From Bryopsis sp. KO-2023 (taxonomy: Eukaryota; Chlorophyta; Ulvophyceae; Bryopsidales; Bryopsidaceae): a stretch of 64,000 nt of DNA. Location of the stretch: positions 682,001-746,000 of the forward strand of contig BSYQ01000009.1 of NCBI GenBank assembly GCA_030272585.1, given 5' to 3'. Below the pieces are notes generated by a model that did no database searches, had not been told where the DNA came from, and saw only the letters and a list, made by a program, of their open reading frames with translations. The position numbers were made by a program, and so were the translations under genes. Below are positions 1-11,919 of the stretch, piece after piece. Numbering within the stretch: the first letter of the stretch is position 1; every line of letters starts with the position of its first letter.

Positions 1-381
1 TCCGGAGAGATGAAGAGGGAAGAAGAAAAAGAAGAAGAGGAGAGTGTCGCTGCTGACCCTCCTGGGGCGCTGTCGACCAAGGCTGGGAAATTCTCGGACG
101 CCGAAATCGACAGCTTCAAGAGCGATGGGTGGACCGTGGTGCAAAGGTCCAGACCACCGGCCCCATCTTTGAGCGACGAGCCCAGCGACGAGGCCAGCGA
201 CGACCCCTCGGATGCGGTCGTCGTCGTCCCTAGGGAAATGCCGACCATAGTACCTGCGCCAGACACCTACGAGACCCCCATCACCTCCCCACCCGAAAAG
301 CACACCTGGAAGTTTGTGCGCTGGGGTGCAATCGGTGTGCTGGGAGCTGTTGCTCTGGCAAAGCTGGCCTGCCGTAAGTGA
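1..381 (+). CDS. C-terminal part of an acidic, probably tail-anchored protein (5' end outside window)
   Basis: The frame is open from base 1 through a stop at 379-381; an internal ATG lies at 10, but no upstream stop is visible, so the true start may lie outside the window. The visible 126 residues start with a Lys/Glu-rich run, then a short motif SDAEIDSFKSDGWTVV, then an Asp/Ser/Pro-rich low-complexity stretch. It ends in one hydrophobic segment (WGAIGVLGAVALAKLA) two residues before a basic CRK terminus. That arrangement fits a tail-anchored membrane protein with its bulk in the cytosol. I do not recognise the family. The GW-VV motif recalls the start of plant ATG8-interacting proteins, but this is too weak to name it. 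The 3' UTR probably ends near the AATAAA at 1217-1222. Confidence 0.6.
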   Translation, partial: SGEMKREEEKEEEESVAADPPGALSTKAGKFSDAEIDSFKSDGWTVVQRSRPPAPSLSDEPSDEASDDPSDAVVVVPREMPTIVPAPDTYETPITSPPEKHTWKFVRWGAIGVLGAVALAKLACRK

Positions 382-1966
382 AGAGTGAGATGGGTGACTC
401 ACCTGTTTCCACTCAAGTTGCATGAATGAGAGTGAGAAGAAATATGCATGAGCCCGGTGGGAAATGGGAAGTGGGAAATGGGAAATGGTGGAAGTAAAAC
501 GAGAAGAGAAGTTTCTAAAAAAGAAAAAAGAAAAAAACCAAACAAAAAATTCTTGAATTTTTGATTGTCAAGAAAAGTTATCCCACATATTTTGATTTGT
601 ACGGTTCGTTAGTACTAAAGAAAAAAACAGGGCAGTTAAATGTATGGGGCTGAAAACTGCTGTTAGATTTGCCTTTTTATTTTGAATGTTTTTTTTGTTG
701 GATGTTTGGAGTTGTTCCTATTTTTTTTCAACTCTGATTTTATTTTTGTTGAGAAAAGAAGAGAAGAGAAAAGAAAAGATTTGATGGGAAATTGTGAAGT
801 TTGCAAGAGGGGGAGAAAAAAACTCCAAGAAGAAAATACCACACATTACGGCTAGGACGTTCTCTGAGAAATGTACCACGTGGGGAAGGAGCGTGGTTGC
901 ATGTTAAACATATTGTGCTTTTCGTTTTTTCGTTTGTTTTTTTAATTTCTGTACAATGCTCTGGGGAGTTATCCTAGAAATGTAGTCTTGTCTTCTAATA
1001 TTTTGACTGTCTTTTTACTGTAGCTCGAAAACCCACATTTTTCCTTACTATCAATGGCTTGATTTTTGTTTCTCTTTGGGGGTTTTCAAGCATTGCTTTC
1101 ACTTTTTTTTTTTCGCGGGAAGCATGTGGAGGTTTCAGTCTTGTGAAACTGGGAACTGATTTTTTTAGAGAGGGAGGTTTGGCAGAGAAGGCCAGGTTTT
1201 TTGCGAAGTATCAATGAATAAATCTACAGTGTGTAGGAAAAGAAGAAAAAGGGGGGAAGGTCATGTCATGACTGATTTTTTGAAAGAAAAAAAAGGAAGG
1301 CTTCTGACATTTTGACAGTCGACCGTGGTTGATTGGTTATGGGTTGGGAAGTCCAGATGTTCTGTCTGGCGCTTGGATTGGAATGGACTCCCCAGTGTGG
1401 ATTTTAAAAATGAAAAATGGAATAGGAGGTAATGGGAAATATCACTAATGGAAAGTGGTGTCTTGTCCAATCGAGGGAGCAGGGATGAGTCTCAAAAGAG
1501 TACCATTTTGCAATTGGGGTTTTGAGTGTTTTTTTTCAAGAAAATATCAGGAGGCCAGACGCAAAATGAACATGGTGTTGGGTAATGGGACTTGCTCGTT
1601 CGGTGTTGAAAAAACTGATTTCTCAATATTTTCTCCCAAGATGTGCTTAAACAAACGACTTCGTGATGAGTTCTGTTCCATCCTTTGAACAGTTTCTTGA
1701 GTTGGACAAAAAAACCCAGGATGCTGTGGGAAGACCATGATGGTGCAAATGTTGCACTTCCATTGCCCCTTGAGAGGAAAAAAATCTCAGCCATCTTCAA
1801 CAATCCTCTGCTCTTGCTTTACTTTGGAGAAAATAAAAGAAGCTTAACCTCCTCCACACCACCTGTGGGTAGGAGCTGGAGAGGCCTGGTGGGGGCTATC
1901 CTGCAAGTCTGACTGGTACTGTTTGTCTTAGTGAACGGAAATTCATCAAAAGCAGTGGTTGGTGCC

Positions 1967-2101
1967 ATTTAGGAGTTGTGAGTTCAGGTTGGTTCTGTCT
2001 GTCAAGTTGGAGTTGGGGAGTTCAAGTGAGCTGTGAGTTCACTTGAACTCCAAAACTCCAACTTGACAAACAGAACCAACCTGAACTCACAACTCCTAAA
2101 T
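1967..2101. repeat. near-perfect hairpin, 62-bp arms with 11-nt loop
   Basis: Bases 1967-2028 are the reverse complement of 2040-2101 at 59 of 62 positions; the loop is 2029-2039. I compared the arms base by base. The complementarity stops sharply at the outer edges and no target-site duplication is evident. It could be a foldback/MITE remnant, a recent inverted duplication, or the fold-back of a small-RNA precursor. Sequence alone cannot decide. Confidence 0.9.
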
Positions 2102-2483
2102 CACTGTCACTGGGAATACATGCCCTTTGTCACGGAAAAGGATATTTCTAGAATATTTCGACTCTCTTTTTTGTGCTTTTGCCCACTTCGCAAGTGTGTC
2201 TTGTTTTTCACTTTCAAATGGCAGAATTTTTAATTCTCAACACATACTGTTCGTCATAACAATCATTGTTTGAATACACACTTCTCTCTCCAGCAACTGA
2301 AATCGCTCAAATAACGATGCAACAAGTTCCAACCAAAAAAACAAGACATCCCCTTGCCGAATGCAGCACCTCTAACTCCCCTCTCTCGGCAAAAAGGACT
2401 AAAAAAACCGAATGCAAAACATCATTCGGTGACTTTCATTTTTTCTTCTTTTCAACATAAATCCACCCTGATTCTGAAAACCA

Positions 2484-2592
2484 AACAAAAAAAATCACAG
2501 GAGACTAGCCCACGGCCAGTTTCCACCAATACCCCGTAATTATCAAACCAAAAAAAATCACAGGAGACTAGCGCACGGCCAGTTCCCACCAG
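2484..2592. repeat. two-copy direct repeat, period about 53 bp
   Basis: A segment with core ATCACAGGAGACTAGC followed by CACGGCCAGTT and CCACCA occurs at about 2494 and again at about 2547, with two or three substitutions between copies. It looks like a local tandem duplication in non-coding DNA. Confidence 0.85.
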
Positions 2593-3623
2593 CACAATTG
2601 TCAAAATTGGAAAAACATAAAAAACAAAAAAGTCAGGAAAATATCAGCTTCATTCGTTTGCCCTTTTTTTTATCAATTTGACCCCCCCCCCCCTTTTTCT
2701 TTTTTTGAAAAAGTCAGATCTTTTTATCTGAAACTATCACCCCAGGTTTGCTCCCTTCTCAAACCCCAACCCACAAATGAAATGAATACAATTCAATTAA
2801 AGGTGAACACAGTATCTACTAGTTTTACGTTTTTTTTTCAGGTCGCATCGTTTTAAAGATTAACTGGTATTGTATTGTACATGGCACCCCCCCTCCAAAA
2901 AAAAAAAATAGATCCCAAAAAATTATCTGGACCTATTTCCCCTTCATTGCATGGATCCCTTCTTTCAATACCCAGGATGAAAGAAACTCTCCAATGACTA
3001 AAAGCAAAAAAGAAGCAAAGCCCCTTCCGTGTGTCAAAATCACAGAAATGGAGCTCTCCAGCATACAAAATTTGTGATCAGATGATTTCACTTTTCTTTC
3101 TCTTTTTTTGAACGAACGAATAATATTACCAATTCCCCCAATTATTTTTTGGGGTTCATTTCTTCCCCCCCCCCCCAAACTCAACAGTCCAGCTTCTCCC
3201 TTCCCTCAGTTGTTTTTCAACACAAGCCCCCTTCCTTCGGATTTCTCATCAGTCCGTGGATCGCACCAATTTGATGGACAGGAGGCCACAATCAGAAAAC
3301 TACATCAATGATGAATCAACAGTTCACAATCTGGTGGTTATTTCCCTCTTCTTTCTCCTGTTGCGATCAAGTCATCGGGTTCAAAGCAACACACAAACCA
3401 CCACACTCGATGTTAACGATTTTAAGCAAAATACAATTCAAAGACCCAAAACCCAAAAGTAAAATAAAATCAAGAGAACAAAAATTCAATCCACAATATT
3501 GCAATCATCCAACTCCCACCCAGAAACAAAAACCCGAAAAACAAAAGACCCCCTATTTCCCCCGAAGCATTGTTTCGGGTTCTTCCGATTCCAGTTCCAC
3601 TTATTTCCTCCAACTCTACTCCA

Positions 3624-3708
3624 ACATGGAACTCTAACTCTTTTCTCATGTTCCGACATGGAACTCTCACTCTTTTCTCGTGTTCCGGCATGGAACTCTC
3701 ACTCTTTT
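3624..3708. repeat. 32-bp tandem repeat, about 2.7 copies
   Basis: Units at 3624-3655, 3656-3687 and a partial 3688-3708 share ACATGGAACTCT-ACTCTTTTCTC-TGTTCCG with one or two changes. It is a non-coding minisatellite. Confidence 0.9.
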
Positions 3709-3889
3709 GTTAAGGACTGCTGACAGTATTGCGTTTCTCGTCTCCGCACCCTAAAATCTATGTCAATGATTCCTAACTCTGATTGATACAACCATCAGCC
3801 AAATGTAAAAAAATGATCCCAACCCATTTACCCCAACCCTTTCTTTTTTTCCTCAACCCTGTTCAACGAAATTGATTGCTAAAAGCTAT

Positions 3890-6800
3890 TCACACAACCA
3901 CAACGGAGTTAGTGTGGCAAGCCTGACACATGGCAGTGATAGAATATAGGATGGCTTCTTGGTGTTGGCACTCCAACATTCCTGAGAGGCTGGGGGTGAA
4001 AGGGTCCCGTGCGATTGTGTTTGTTGGTTTTGATCCGGTGGAAGAGAAAGGCCCAGCATTGCTTGCTCCACACATGCCACATTTAGACATGATGGACAGC
4101 AACAAAAGAGGGAGGTTGGAGTTGCATCGAGTGCAAGCCAACTTTTCTTCCTCCTGGAAAAAAGGAACAAGGTTGATATATACATATATATATAAGAAAA
4201 ACAAGTAAAAAAGAAATCCAAAAGCTGCGGTGAAACATCAGCTAGTGTTATAGTGTTTTTCTAGAGCTACCATTTGAATATCTCAAAAAGTCAACTTATG
4301 AAACTAATGCAGTATTCAATTCATTTAACCCCCTAAAAAATTTAAGCTGCTCTTTTTTTCATTCGGGATATTTTTCTAGAACAGGTTTTTATCCCGTTCG
4401 GGGTATATCACCACGTTGCCTTTCACTTTGAATTCGAAGCAAAAAATGGAACTAAAGAATTCCACACAATCGCAAAATATGTCTATAAAAAAAAAAGTGC
4501 CATCTGGGTCATCTCACCGTCAAAGAGCAACAAAACTGTGAAAGAGCATTTGGGCAACATGCCTTCGATTCCTCAGACGCTTTCATCAGCTTGGGCTTCT
4601 TCTTTCCATAAAGCAACCCAGAGTTCTTCAAAAGCTCCACCACTCGGTCGACAGGGAAATGGCCCATTTGTAGCCCCAAATGAAACGGAGTCAATCCCTC
4701 CTTCGTCTTCAGGGTGGTGTAAACGTCCGAGGAAATCGATCGAAGCAACTCCACGGTCATATGGCCATCATCTTCCAGCAAGGCTGAGAGGTGCAGCGGT
4801 GTCAAGCCCATTGGACCGTTGTCAGTTCCATCAAAGATATGCCTGCAAAATCAACCCAGACAAAATGCTGAATGCTGAGACTGACACAATCCCTCTTGGG
4901 CTATGTCGACCCAGAAAATACACCATTGCAAGCATCCAGCCCCACACTGACTCACCCGTTCTCTTTGCCCCACGATTTGAGCTTCCTCACCAATTCCACA
5001 TTTCCAGACCTCACCGCCCTGTGCATTAATTTCAAGCCGCCCCCTGCAGAGCTGCTGGCATCCTCTGCAGCCAGCACACTCTGCTTTCCTTTCCTCGACG
5101 CTACAGCCCCAGCCATCATCAACTCCGCCAATGCAACACACCCATGATCGCAAGCCAGACACAGCAGCTTCCGGGCTCTGCAGGAAATCCTGCAGGGGCT
5201 GACTTTCCCCTCTCCTGGGTTTTGCAGGAAATGGGCAATCATGCCCACATCAGACAAATCCTGGTCGGTGAAAGTCGAACCAGGGAGGGAGTTTATCTCC
5301 CTGCGCAGCGTGGCATTGTCGGTCAAAAACACACATCTAGATTCGCTGAGGAGCGAGCCACAGCAAATTTCCATTGTGTATAAAGATGTGGATGACGTGG
5401 CCGGAACGGTACATCGAACAGTGGAATCTGACACTGGTTGCAGTGGAGCTGGTGGCCTAACCAACGCAAGGAAAGCACACAATCAGATCCCGTGAGCAGA
5501 AATGGTGTCCAGCACCAGTCTTGGGAAGTTAGCCCGACATTCCACATGCCATAACTTTGAAAAATACAAGTACAAGCTATTTTGATATCTGAATTGTTCT
5601 CAAATTGACAAAATGGAGGATGATGAGAAACTGATAACCCCCCTGTGCAAGAAAGACATGAGGCATCAATCACATTCATTCAGAGTTGAAAGCTAGTATC
5701 CACCATCGAGGGAAAAAAAAAAACGGATGGAAGACAGTTCCCTGATTCTGAGGAAAACTCTGAAAGCGAGCGGAGGAAATTGGGCTATTCCAGCAAGCTT
5801 ACTTGAGGTGCTTGCCTCTGGAACGACACACCAACTCGCAGGTAGTGCATGCCAGATGCTTCCCGACAAAAGTCAGAGTACCAGGATTGGACGCTGACAC
5901 ACATCTTGGGGAGACATCCTCCAGCCGAGGCTGGAGAGGAAGCGGGCAAACAGGGCAAGACATTGAATTCTGGTACAATCTCCGCAACCGGCCTTTGAAA
6001 AAGAGCCCCACCGCCAAACCCAACTGCACGACCATCACATTGGAAAGCCAAACCTGGGGTTGCACCAAACACGACCCACTTAGTTACATTTGATCAATAC
6101 TGGATTCATAAAACAATGGCTGAGGATCTGCTTGGAGACCTACATAACCTGGCAGTCATGAACATTAACACAATTGCACAAACTAAATTCTATCATTAAA
6201 AGCAAAACAGGAGAGCTTTGGCATGACATTCTTCCATTTTTGAAATGAAGCAGTAACAAGGGGATGAGTACCTGTCGATCTGCTCCAGTTACAAGTTGAG
6301 CCACTAATCCCTCGATGCCTGAATCGAATGCTCTTCTTGCAGTATCCGTATCCACGACCAGCGAAATCGTCAAGAAAACACACCCTGGTCCACAGATCCA
6401 GCACAAACAGTGTCAAATTTGGATAGAAGAAACACTTAGCAAAACATAAATCATGACTGCCAACCATGAGTGCGCGTAACAACGTGAGTACACTTCTACA
6501 GCTGAGCTTTACCAGAGGGTCTTCTGAAAACGACTTCCCTGGTTTGAAAAGACAACTACTCAGCACAATATACACCCTCGCTAGAATATCGCCTGACCTG
6601 GACGAATGGAACCGTCGATGCTCTTCGGCGCTTTCCCCAACCACTCCACGAGATCGCTTTTCAAGTTCTGCGGCAATTGATCAGGAGTGACGCTGAAAAT
6701 CTTCATGGAAAGCCTCAGGGTCGATTCATCCTTGTTCACTGAGCCCTCCGCAAACTCGCCTTCCCCATTCATGATCTTTCTGGAAGTATCGAAAGTTCCT

Positions 6801-9800
6801 TGCTCCCGATTGCGACCTGCCACACTGGTCCCAGAGCCTTCCGCTGAAGGCAACGGGCTATGCTCTGTCGATCAAAAACAATGGGCTGTGTTGGAAGCTA
6901 GATCTACATTACCCTTCTTAGAGATCAATCAACAGACCTCAAATTGAGTCTCCATGTATCGAATGCCCCTTGTAAAGAACCTGGAAAAAGTTATACCTTT
7001 GGCAGCACGACCCTCTTGAGCTTCTCCATTGCAGTTAGGACAGGCGGAGGTGTTCATCCCAGGTAAAGCGGCATTAGTCGTGAGCCCCAGCAGCATCCTT
7101 TGCACACAACACCACCCCATCAGTTCATTCAAGAACCATTTCTTGAGCTTAGCAGCACAGTGAAACTTCTGAGCTTACTCAAAGAAATTAATATCAAGTG
7201 GTTCATGTCAGCTCCTTGAGTTATTTTCCAAGGGACCAAACATGAAGCCAACAAGAGCGAGCTAGCAGACTGTCTCAAGGATGTAAAATTGCCAGCTTTG
7301 GCAAGGACATCATCAATCTGTCCAGGTATTTTTTCTGAAATCTAGCTTTTCATGCGAATTTCACCTGAGCGCTCTAAGCTGGGTGGGGCTCTTCAGCAGC
7401 GCTTGCAGGAGTTTTCCTGCATCAGTGTCATCATGACCAGCCTCCTGCTCTTCGACTGGAGGGTGGTTTTTGCTGAGGGCTCTTTTCCGGCGGCGTGCGT
7501 TGTGCTTGGAAAGCTGATCACGACAAGACCTCCGATTGCCATCAAACGCAGCCAGATCGTGGAACCGACCGCATTGCTGGCAAAACCGCTCCAACCGGCC
7601 ATGCTTGATGACCTTGGTATTTCAAAATCCACAAAAATTAACAGCATTACTATGGGGTTTGGCTATCCCACTACTGACCGGTTCGAATCCTGATGGGCAC
7701 TGGTAATCCCTTGGAAGTCGGTCCCAGCCAGTGGTGGCTTAGGGAGTTTCACCCACAGGAAATGATGGCAACAGCAGAACACCTTCGAAGATGAGTCTAA
7801 AATCTCAATCCAAAAAAATACAGGCAGAACTCAGTGAAACGACACTCAGATTCAATTGGGAAGGTCATGGACCAAGGCTTTTATCTGCCTCCTAATTCCT
7901 CCTCCAAGAAATTCTTTTCCCCCTATAATCACCCCAAATCTGTCTCCCTTACCTGTGGCAGCTTGATGTGCACGTCGCAAATGCGGTACCTCTGGTGGTA
8001 ATCTTTCAGATCCTCCAGGCTCTTCCCGCAGCCAGCCACCTGGCAAATCATCTTGAGGCCGCTGGTGTCCGACGATAAGATTGGTGTGCCATCAGGAACG
8101 GGGTCGTTCTGACCCAGCCCCCAAAACCCGGCCTGCACCCCCAAACCTGACTTTATTAAAACCGATAGAGCTATCAAATTTGACCAAAAGCAATGTGCAA
8201 TATCTCTCCAATATAATAAAACTGGCTTCTTAATAATCCTGGAGCCCCTCAGGAATTCTTTTTGGATCTATAAAAAGGGCGTTTTTTTAATATATATATA
8301 TGCCCTTGCACAGCATAACACTTTTGTAAATCCCCTCCCTTTGCACGCTCATGTCAAAAACAGGCGTGGACCACGACAGCCTCCTGAACGAAATGTGGAA
8401 GAAAGTTTTGCCAATCCACTGTGGAATTAACCTTTTGCTAGGCACTGACCTTCTCCTCATCGTGAGCAGACTCTTTGCCAAGTGCTTTTCTTTGGCTGGA
8501 AATCTGATATTGCATGCTCCCACCGGTGGGCATCCCAATCTCAGCGAAATTCGGGACCGGGGACTGATTCAAGCCAAACCCAGACATGGGAGGATTTTGC
8601 AAACCACCAGCTGAACCAAATCCAGTCATGGGACCGATAGGCATGTCTGTCGGCATGTTCAAAAACATCGCAGCGTCTTGCTGTTGCACCATCCCCGGAG
8701 CAGGCATCCCAACACTCGGTCCAGACCCCCCCACCATCTCTACCTCCCTTTTCCCCTGACCAAATCGTAAAACAAAAAATCACACTATGTGTTTGTCACC
8801 ACTTGAACATGTGTTTGATTTCCTGTTCCCATTATTCAGTGGGTATTATTATTATTATTATTTAGTTAGTTTGTTTTCGTTCTTGGGGAAGGGAGATTTC
8901 ATTCAAACACTTAACTGTACATCACAAATTCACACAATGGACAAGATCCACCCTCACCTCCTCCCAAGGGAACGAAATCCTGTGCCTCTTAGCGGCCACC
9001 TCTGCTATCCCCTCGATTTCACATGCAGACCGGCCAAAACATGAGTCACCAACAAGCTGCCCTGCGCTGCAACGCTCCTCAGCTCCGCAAGTCTAAACAG
9101 CACAATTAACCAACCACATGAAATCAAACCATCAATCCCAACGCACACAGCCCACTCCAAGCGACATCACCACACCAACCCACCTGATTCTGCACCTTTC
9201 GTGGACTCTGGAGCTTGTCTGTAGAGCCAACCCCATTCCCAACATCATTCAGACCTTCAAAAAGAGTGGCGAGTGCCATGTCCATTTCGACTGGGGTTGG
9301 CTCCCCTGTTGCCTGGGGGCTTGCCACAGTAGGTGTCCCACCACTGGATCCCTCTGCAAATGGACAGACTGAGCGGAGCGCACAGCAGCTTCCGGCACCC
9401 CTCAAAGGATCACATGGACCTGTCAGACGATGTCCACATGGGGCCTGCATACCCATTGGACCTTTCCCAAGAGTACCTGGTCAGAAACAAACCCAAGGAC
9501 TATTTTCAACCAGTGGATTTGACATCATTGCACATAATGCCTCGTTGTGTGGAATTTAATCTAGCAAATTTAAAACAAAAAAAAAGGTATGTTTTTCTCA
9601 AAGCTTCTGCTTGCCCAGTATCACCTGATGCTAAAAAGAGTGATCTATGCTGAATACAAGGATTCAGTTTTGAAAGAAAGGTTTGCTGTTACCTGAAGAC
9701 CCCGTGCCATTGCTGAAAACCCCTCCTTCACTTTCCTGAATCCCTACTGGAGCAGCAGTCAGGCTGCTAGAATCCCAGCTGAAATCACCAGGGTCCCAGG

Positions 9801-10063
9801 TACTGTGATCCCCTGAAACCATATAAAAAGAAATCATGAAACGATTACAATGCTGAAAGCCTAACTGAATTGAATTGATATCTTCTGTGGGTTTTTTTTC
9901 CTCTGAATTTAATCACAAATTGCAAAGAAGGCGGCAATGAGGCAGTTTCGATCTGTCTGAACTAGGGCTAGTAATTCAATTAGCCTTCGTTATATTTCCT
10001 TTTGTTTCTTTTACCATCAAGTGGATCTCCAAAATTGGAAGGAGGAGCATGGGCCCAGCCCAT
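3890..10063 (-). CDS. SBP-box (SQUAMOSA promoter-binding) transcription factor, long ankyrin-containing class
   Basis: Thirteen exons with closing phases: 10063-10015, 9812-9693, 9353-9184, 8755-8450, 8132-7953, 7612-7365, 7097-6997, 6843-6598, 6384-6272, 6053-5803, 5456-4956, 4842-4518, 4153-3890; 957 residues. The start ATG is the first after an in-frame stop. The SBP domain spans about residues 245-320: finger 1 uses C245, C250, C267, H270 and finger 2 uses C286, C289, H293, C305. It is followed by the bipartite nuclear signal KHNARRRKR. The N-terminus has the WDPGDFSWDS acidic motif of the SPL1/SPL12 clade. The middle has the family segment ending SIRPGCVFLTI, and ankyrin repeats (GLTPLHLSA) lie near residues 720-840. 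It should bind GTAC-core promoters in the nucleus. The last exon adds a tail with CxxC pairs (CTRC, CGMC, CQAC). The start of exon 10 is the least certain boundary. Confidence 0.93.
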
Positions 10064-11919
10064 GATTAGTTCATGAATAAATCTAGATCATTTCGTTTCA
10101 ACTCGGCGTGCCCCGAATGCTTCAATTCAACCAACTTCCGTACGACGAAAACGCTTTCGTCGAAACTGCAAAGCGCCAGGAAGGGGACAGAAAACGATTC
10201 CGCGCGTCTACCTAGCCGAAAGTCTTGGCGACGAGCTTCCTGAATTCGCGACCGGCGCCACGGCGGCGTACGACAAGCCCTCACAGGAACTCACCTTCAA
10301 AGAGCAAGCTTGAAAACCCTTCGTCTCTTGCTCCACTTGATTCTCCTGTATCCATAACGTCAACCTTGCAGAAAGAAAAAGATTAAAAGTCAGCGACGAC
10401 TTATCAACCGTCCAACAAACAAAGTGCCAAGATATCGAATGGAAACATCCAGTCAGAAAGCGCCGACTGGAACACGAAAACCCGTAACCTCGGCCACGAC
10501 AGGGCTACGCCACTCGATCCAAAAGAAGTGTCAAGAAACATGAAAGGCCAGTAAAACACCTTAAAATCTTCCAAGTCGTTCGCTTGTCCAGTTGTTCGCT
10601 TGCTCCCCGCCGCGATGAGGTCGGCTTTAAATATGAGACGCAAGGGTCACGGTGACAAGGCGACATCTGTCAGCCCCCCCGAGCCGTAGGCCCGACGTGG
10701 GCGACGGGCAGTATCTGTCGGCGAACCTGTCGTAAAATGTCGCACAAACCTGAGCGGACCGTGACATGTGAGGGTTCTCCCAGACTTCTTCGACTGTGAG
10801 AACATTCCGCAATTTCACTCTTTTTGTCCCGTTCATGGACGAAATTAACGATCTATCATCCCAAAGATGATTCACAAAGTGTGAGGCCGCTTTGCAGCAA
10901 AACTTAAAAAATAGAGATAAAAACGACTCTGAACAAATGCTGCTGGAAAACCCATTCGGATCGCGATTGAAGACAAGGAGGCGTGAGAGTGGGATCATGT
11001 TAGCTGGTCAATGTGTTGCATGAATGGAGGCTGGGGATAGTAATATAGAGGGGAAGATATTTAGGGGCCTATTTTGAGAGAAGGTGACTTTGTTTACTCC
11101 TTTTGTGTGTAAATTCGTTTTCTTTGGAAAGAGAAGTTTTTATCTCTACATTGAAAGGGAAAAGACATTTTTTGCAGATTAAAAACTTGTCACAAAAAAA
11201 GTGAAAAAAGTTATAAAAACTTTCTAGGCATTTCTCTGAAGACGAAGGAAAACTTTCCTGCAAACAATTTCGAAAGAAAAAGAAGATGAATGAAAGAAAA
11301 TGTGAGAGAAATACAGGCCTCCCTACCGTTTGATTTGCTATCTATACCCTGCTTCTTCCAAAAACTTGAGTGAGAATTACTTCAGGGAAACCGTCCATGG
11401 ACAGCAATCAATGTCCGCTCTCCAATTGTGCCAAGAAGCCAGCCAGCTTGAAAAGTGGGAGTAGAGTGAATGCCAATTCTTTTTGCAGGTGAGGTACTTA
11501 CTGCAAGCAATGCTCTTCAAGCTTGCACCAAAGAGTGAGTTTTCGGATTCCACAACAATCAAGCCACAGTTTTTTTTCTTCGATTTCTGCAACTTTTGCA
11601 TTTCTCCATTATTAAGCTACTATATACATAACAAGAATGTGCTGGATCGGAAATCTTTCAAACTGATTTGCAGTCTCACTGCACTCAGTTTTCAGAAAGC
11701 TGTCCTTGTCTCTTTTTCCTATCGAATATGAGTGACCCCTTATATCTGCAGGGATGCATGGGCACTAGGTCTGGAGTTGTTTCAACAGGGAGGAGGAGGA
11801 GGGGGGGAAAGAAGTAAAGGCAGCCGAAGCTTGGAAGCGAGGTAACATTTCTGTGAGGAAATGCTTTGTCAGTTCATCAGCAGGGTTCCGCTGGGAAGCC
11901 GAAACTGGCTTGTATCAGT
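10064..11919. promoter_or_regulatory. upstream region of the SBP-box gene
   Basis: About 1.9 kb with no recognisable domain. The part near 10100-11000 is richer in G+C than its surroundings and holds a 123-codon minus-strand frame (10998-10627) without family resemblance; it is probably 5' UTR and promoter of the SBP-box gene. From 11050 to 11850 the sequence is AT-rich with no signal that I can name. Confidence 0.4.

Larger units (their letters stand above)
382..3889. other. intergenic region between convergent genes, rich in small repeats
   Basis: Nothing here reads as a conserved gene. The first ~850 bases are probably the 3' UTR of the upstream gene (AATAAA at 1217). The rest is AT-rich with homopolymer runs (C tract near 2683, C tract near 3168). 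It holds three repeat structures listed separately: a long hairpin, a 53-bp direct repeat and a 32-bp tandem repeat. The 3' UTR of the SBP-box gene enters from the right. Confidence 0.6.

Noticed and set aside
5785-6072. 95-codon frame in exon 10 region of the SBP-box gene
   Set aside because: The alternative frame (6053-5803) joins both neighbours in phase and gives the family-like GTLTFVGKHL; the longer frame does neither.
7625-7720. GGTTCGAATCC near 7680, a perfect tRNA B-box-like word
   Set aside because: No D-arm or acceptor pairing could be built around it and the T-stem does not pair; it lies in an intron of the SBP-box gene.
10627-10998. 123-codon minus-strand open frame upstream of the SBP-box gene
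   Set aside because: No family resemblance and no splice link to the SBP-box start exon; taken as 5' UTR/promoter.
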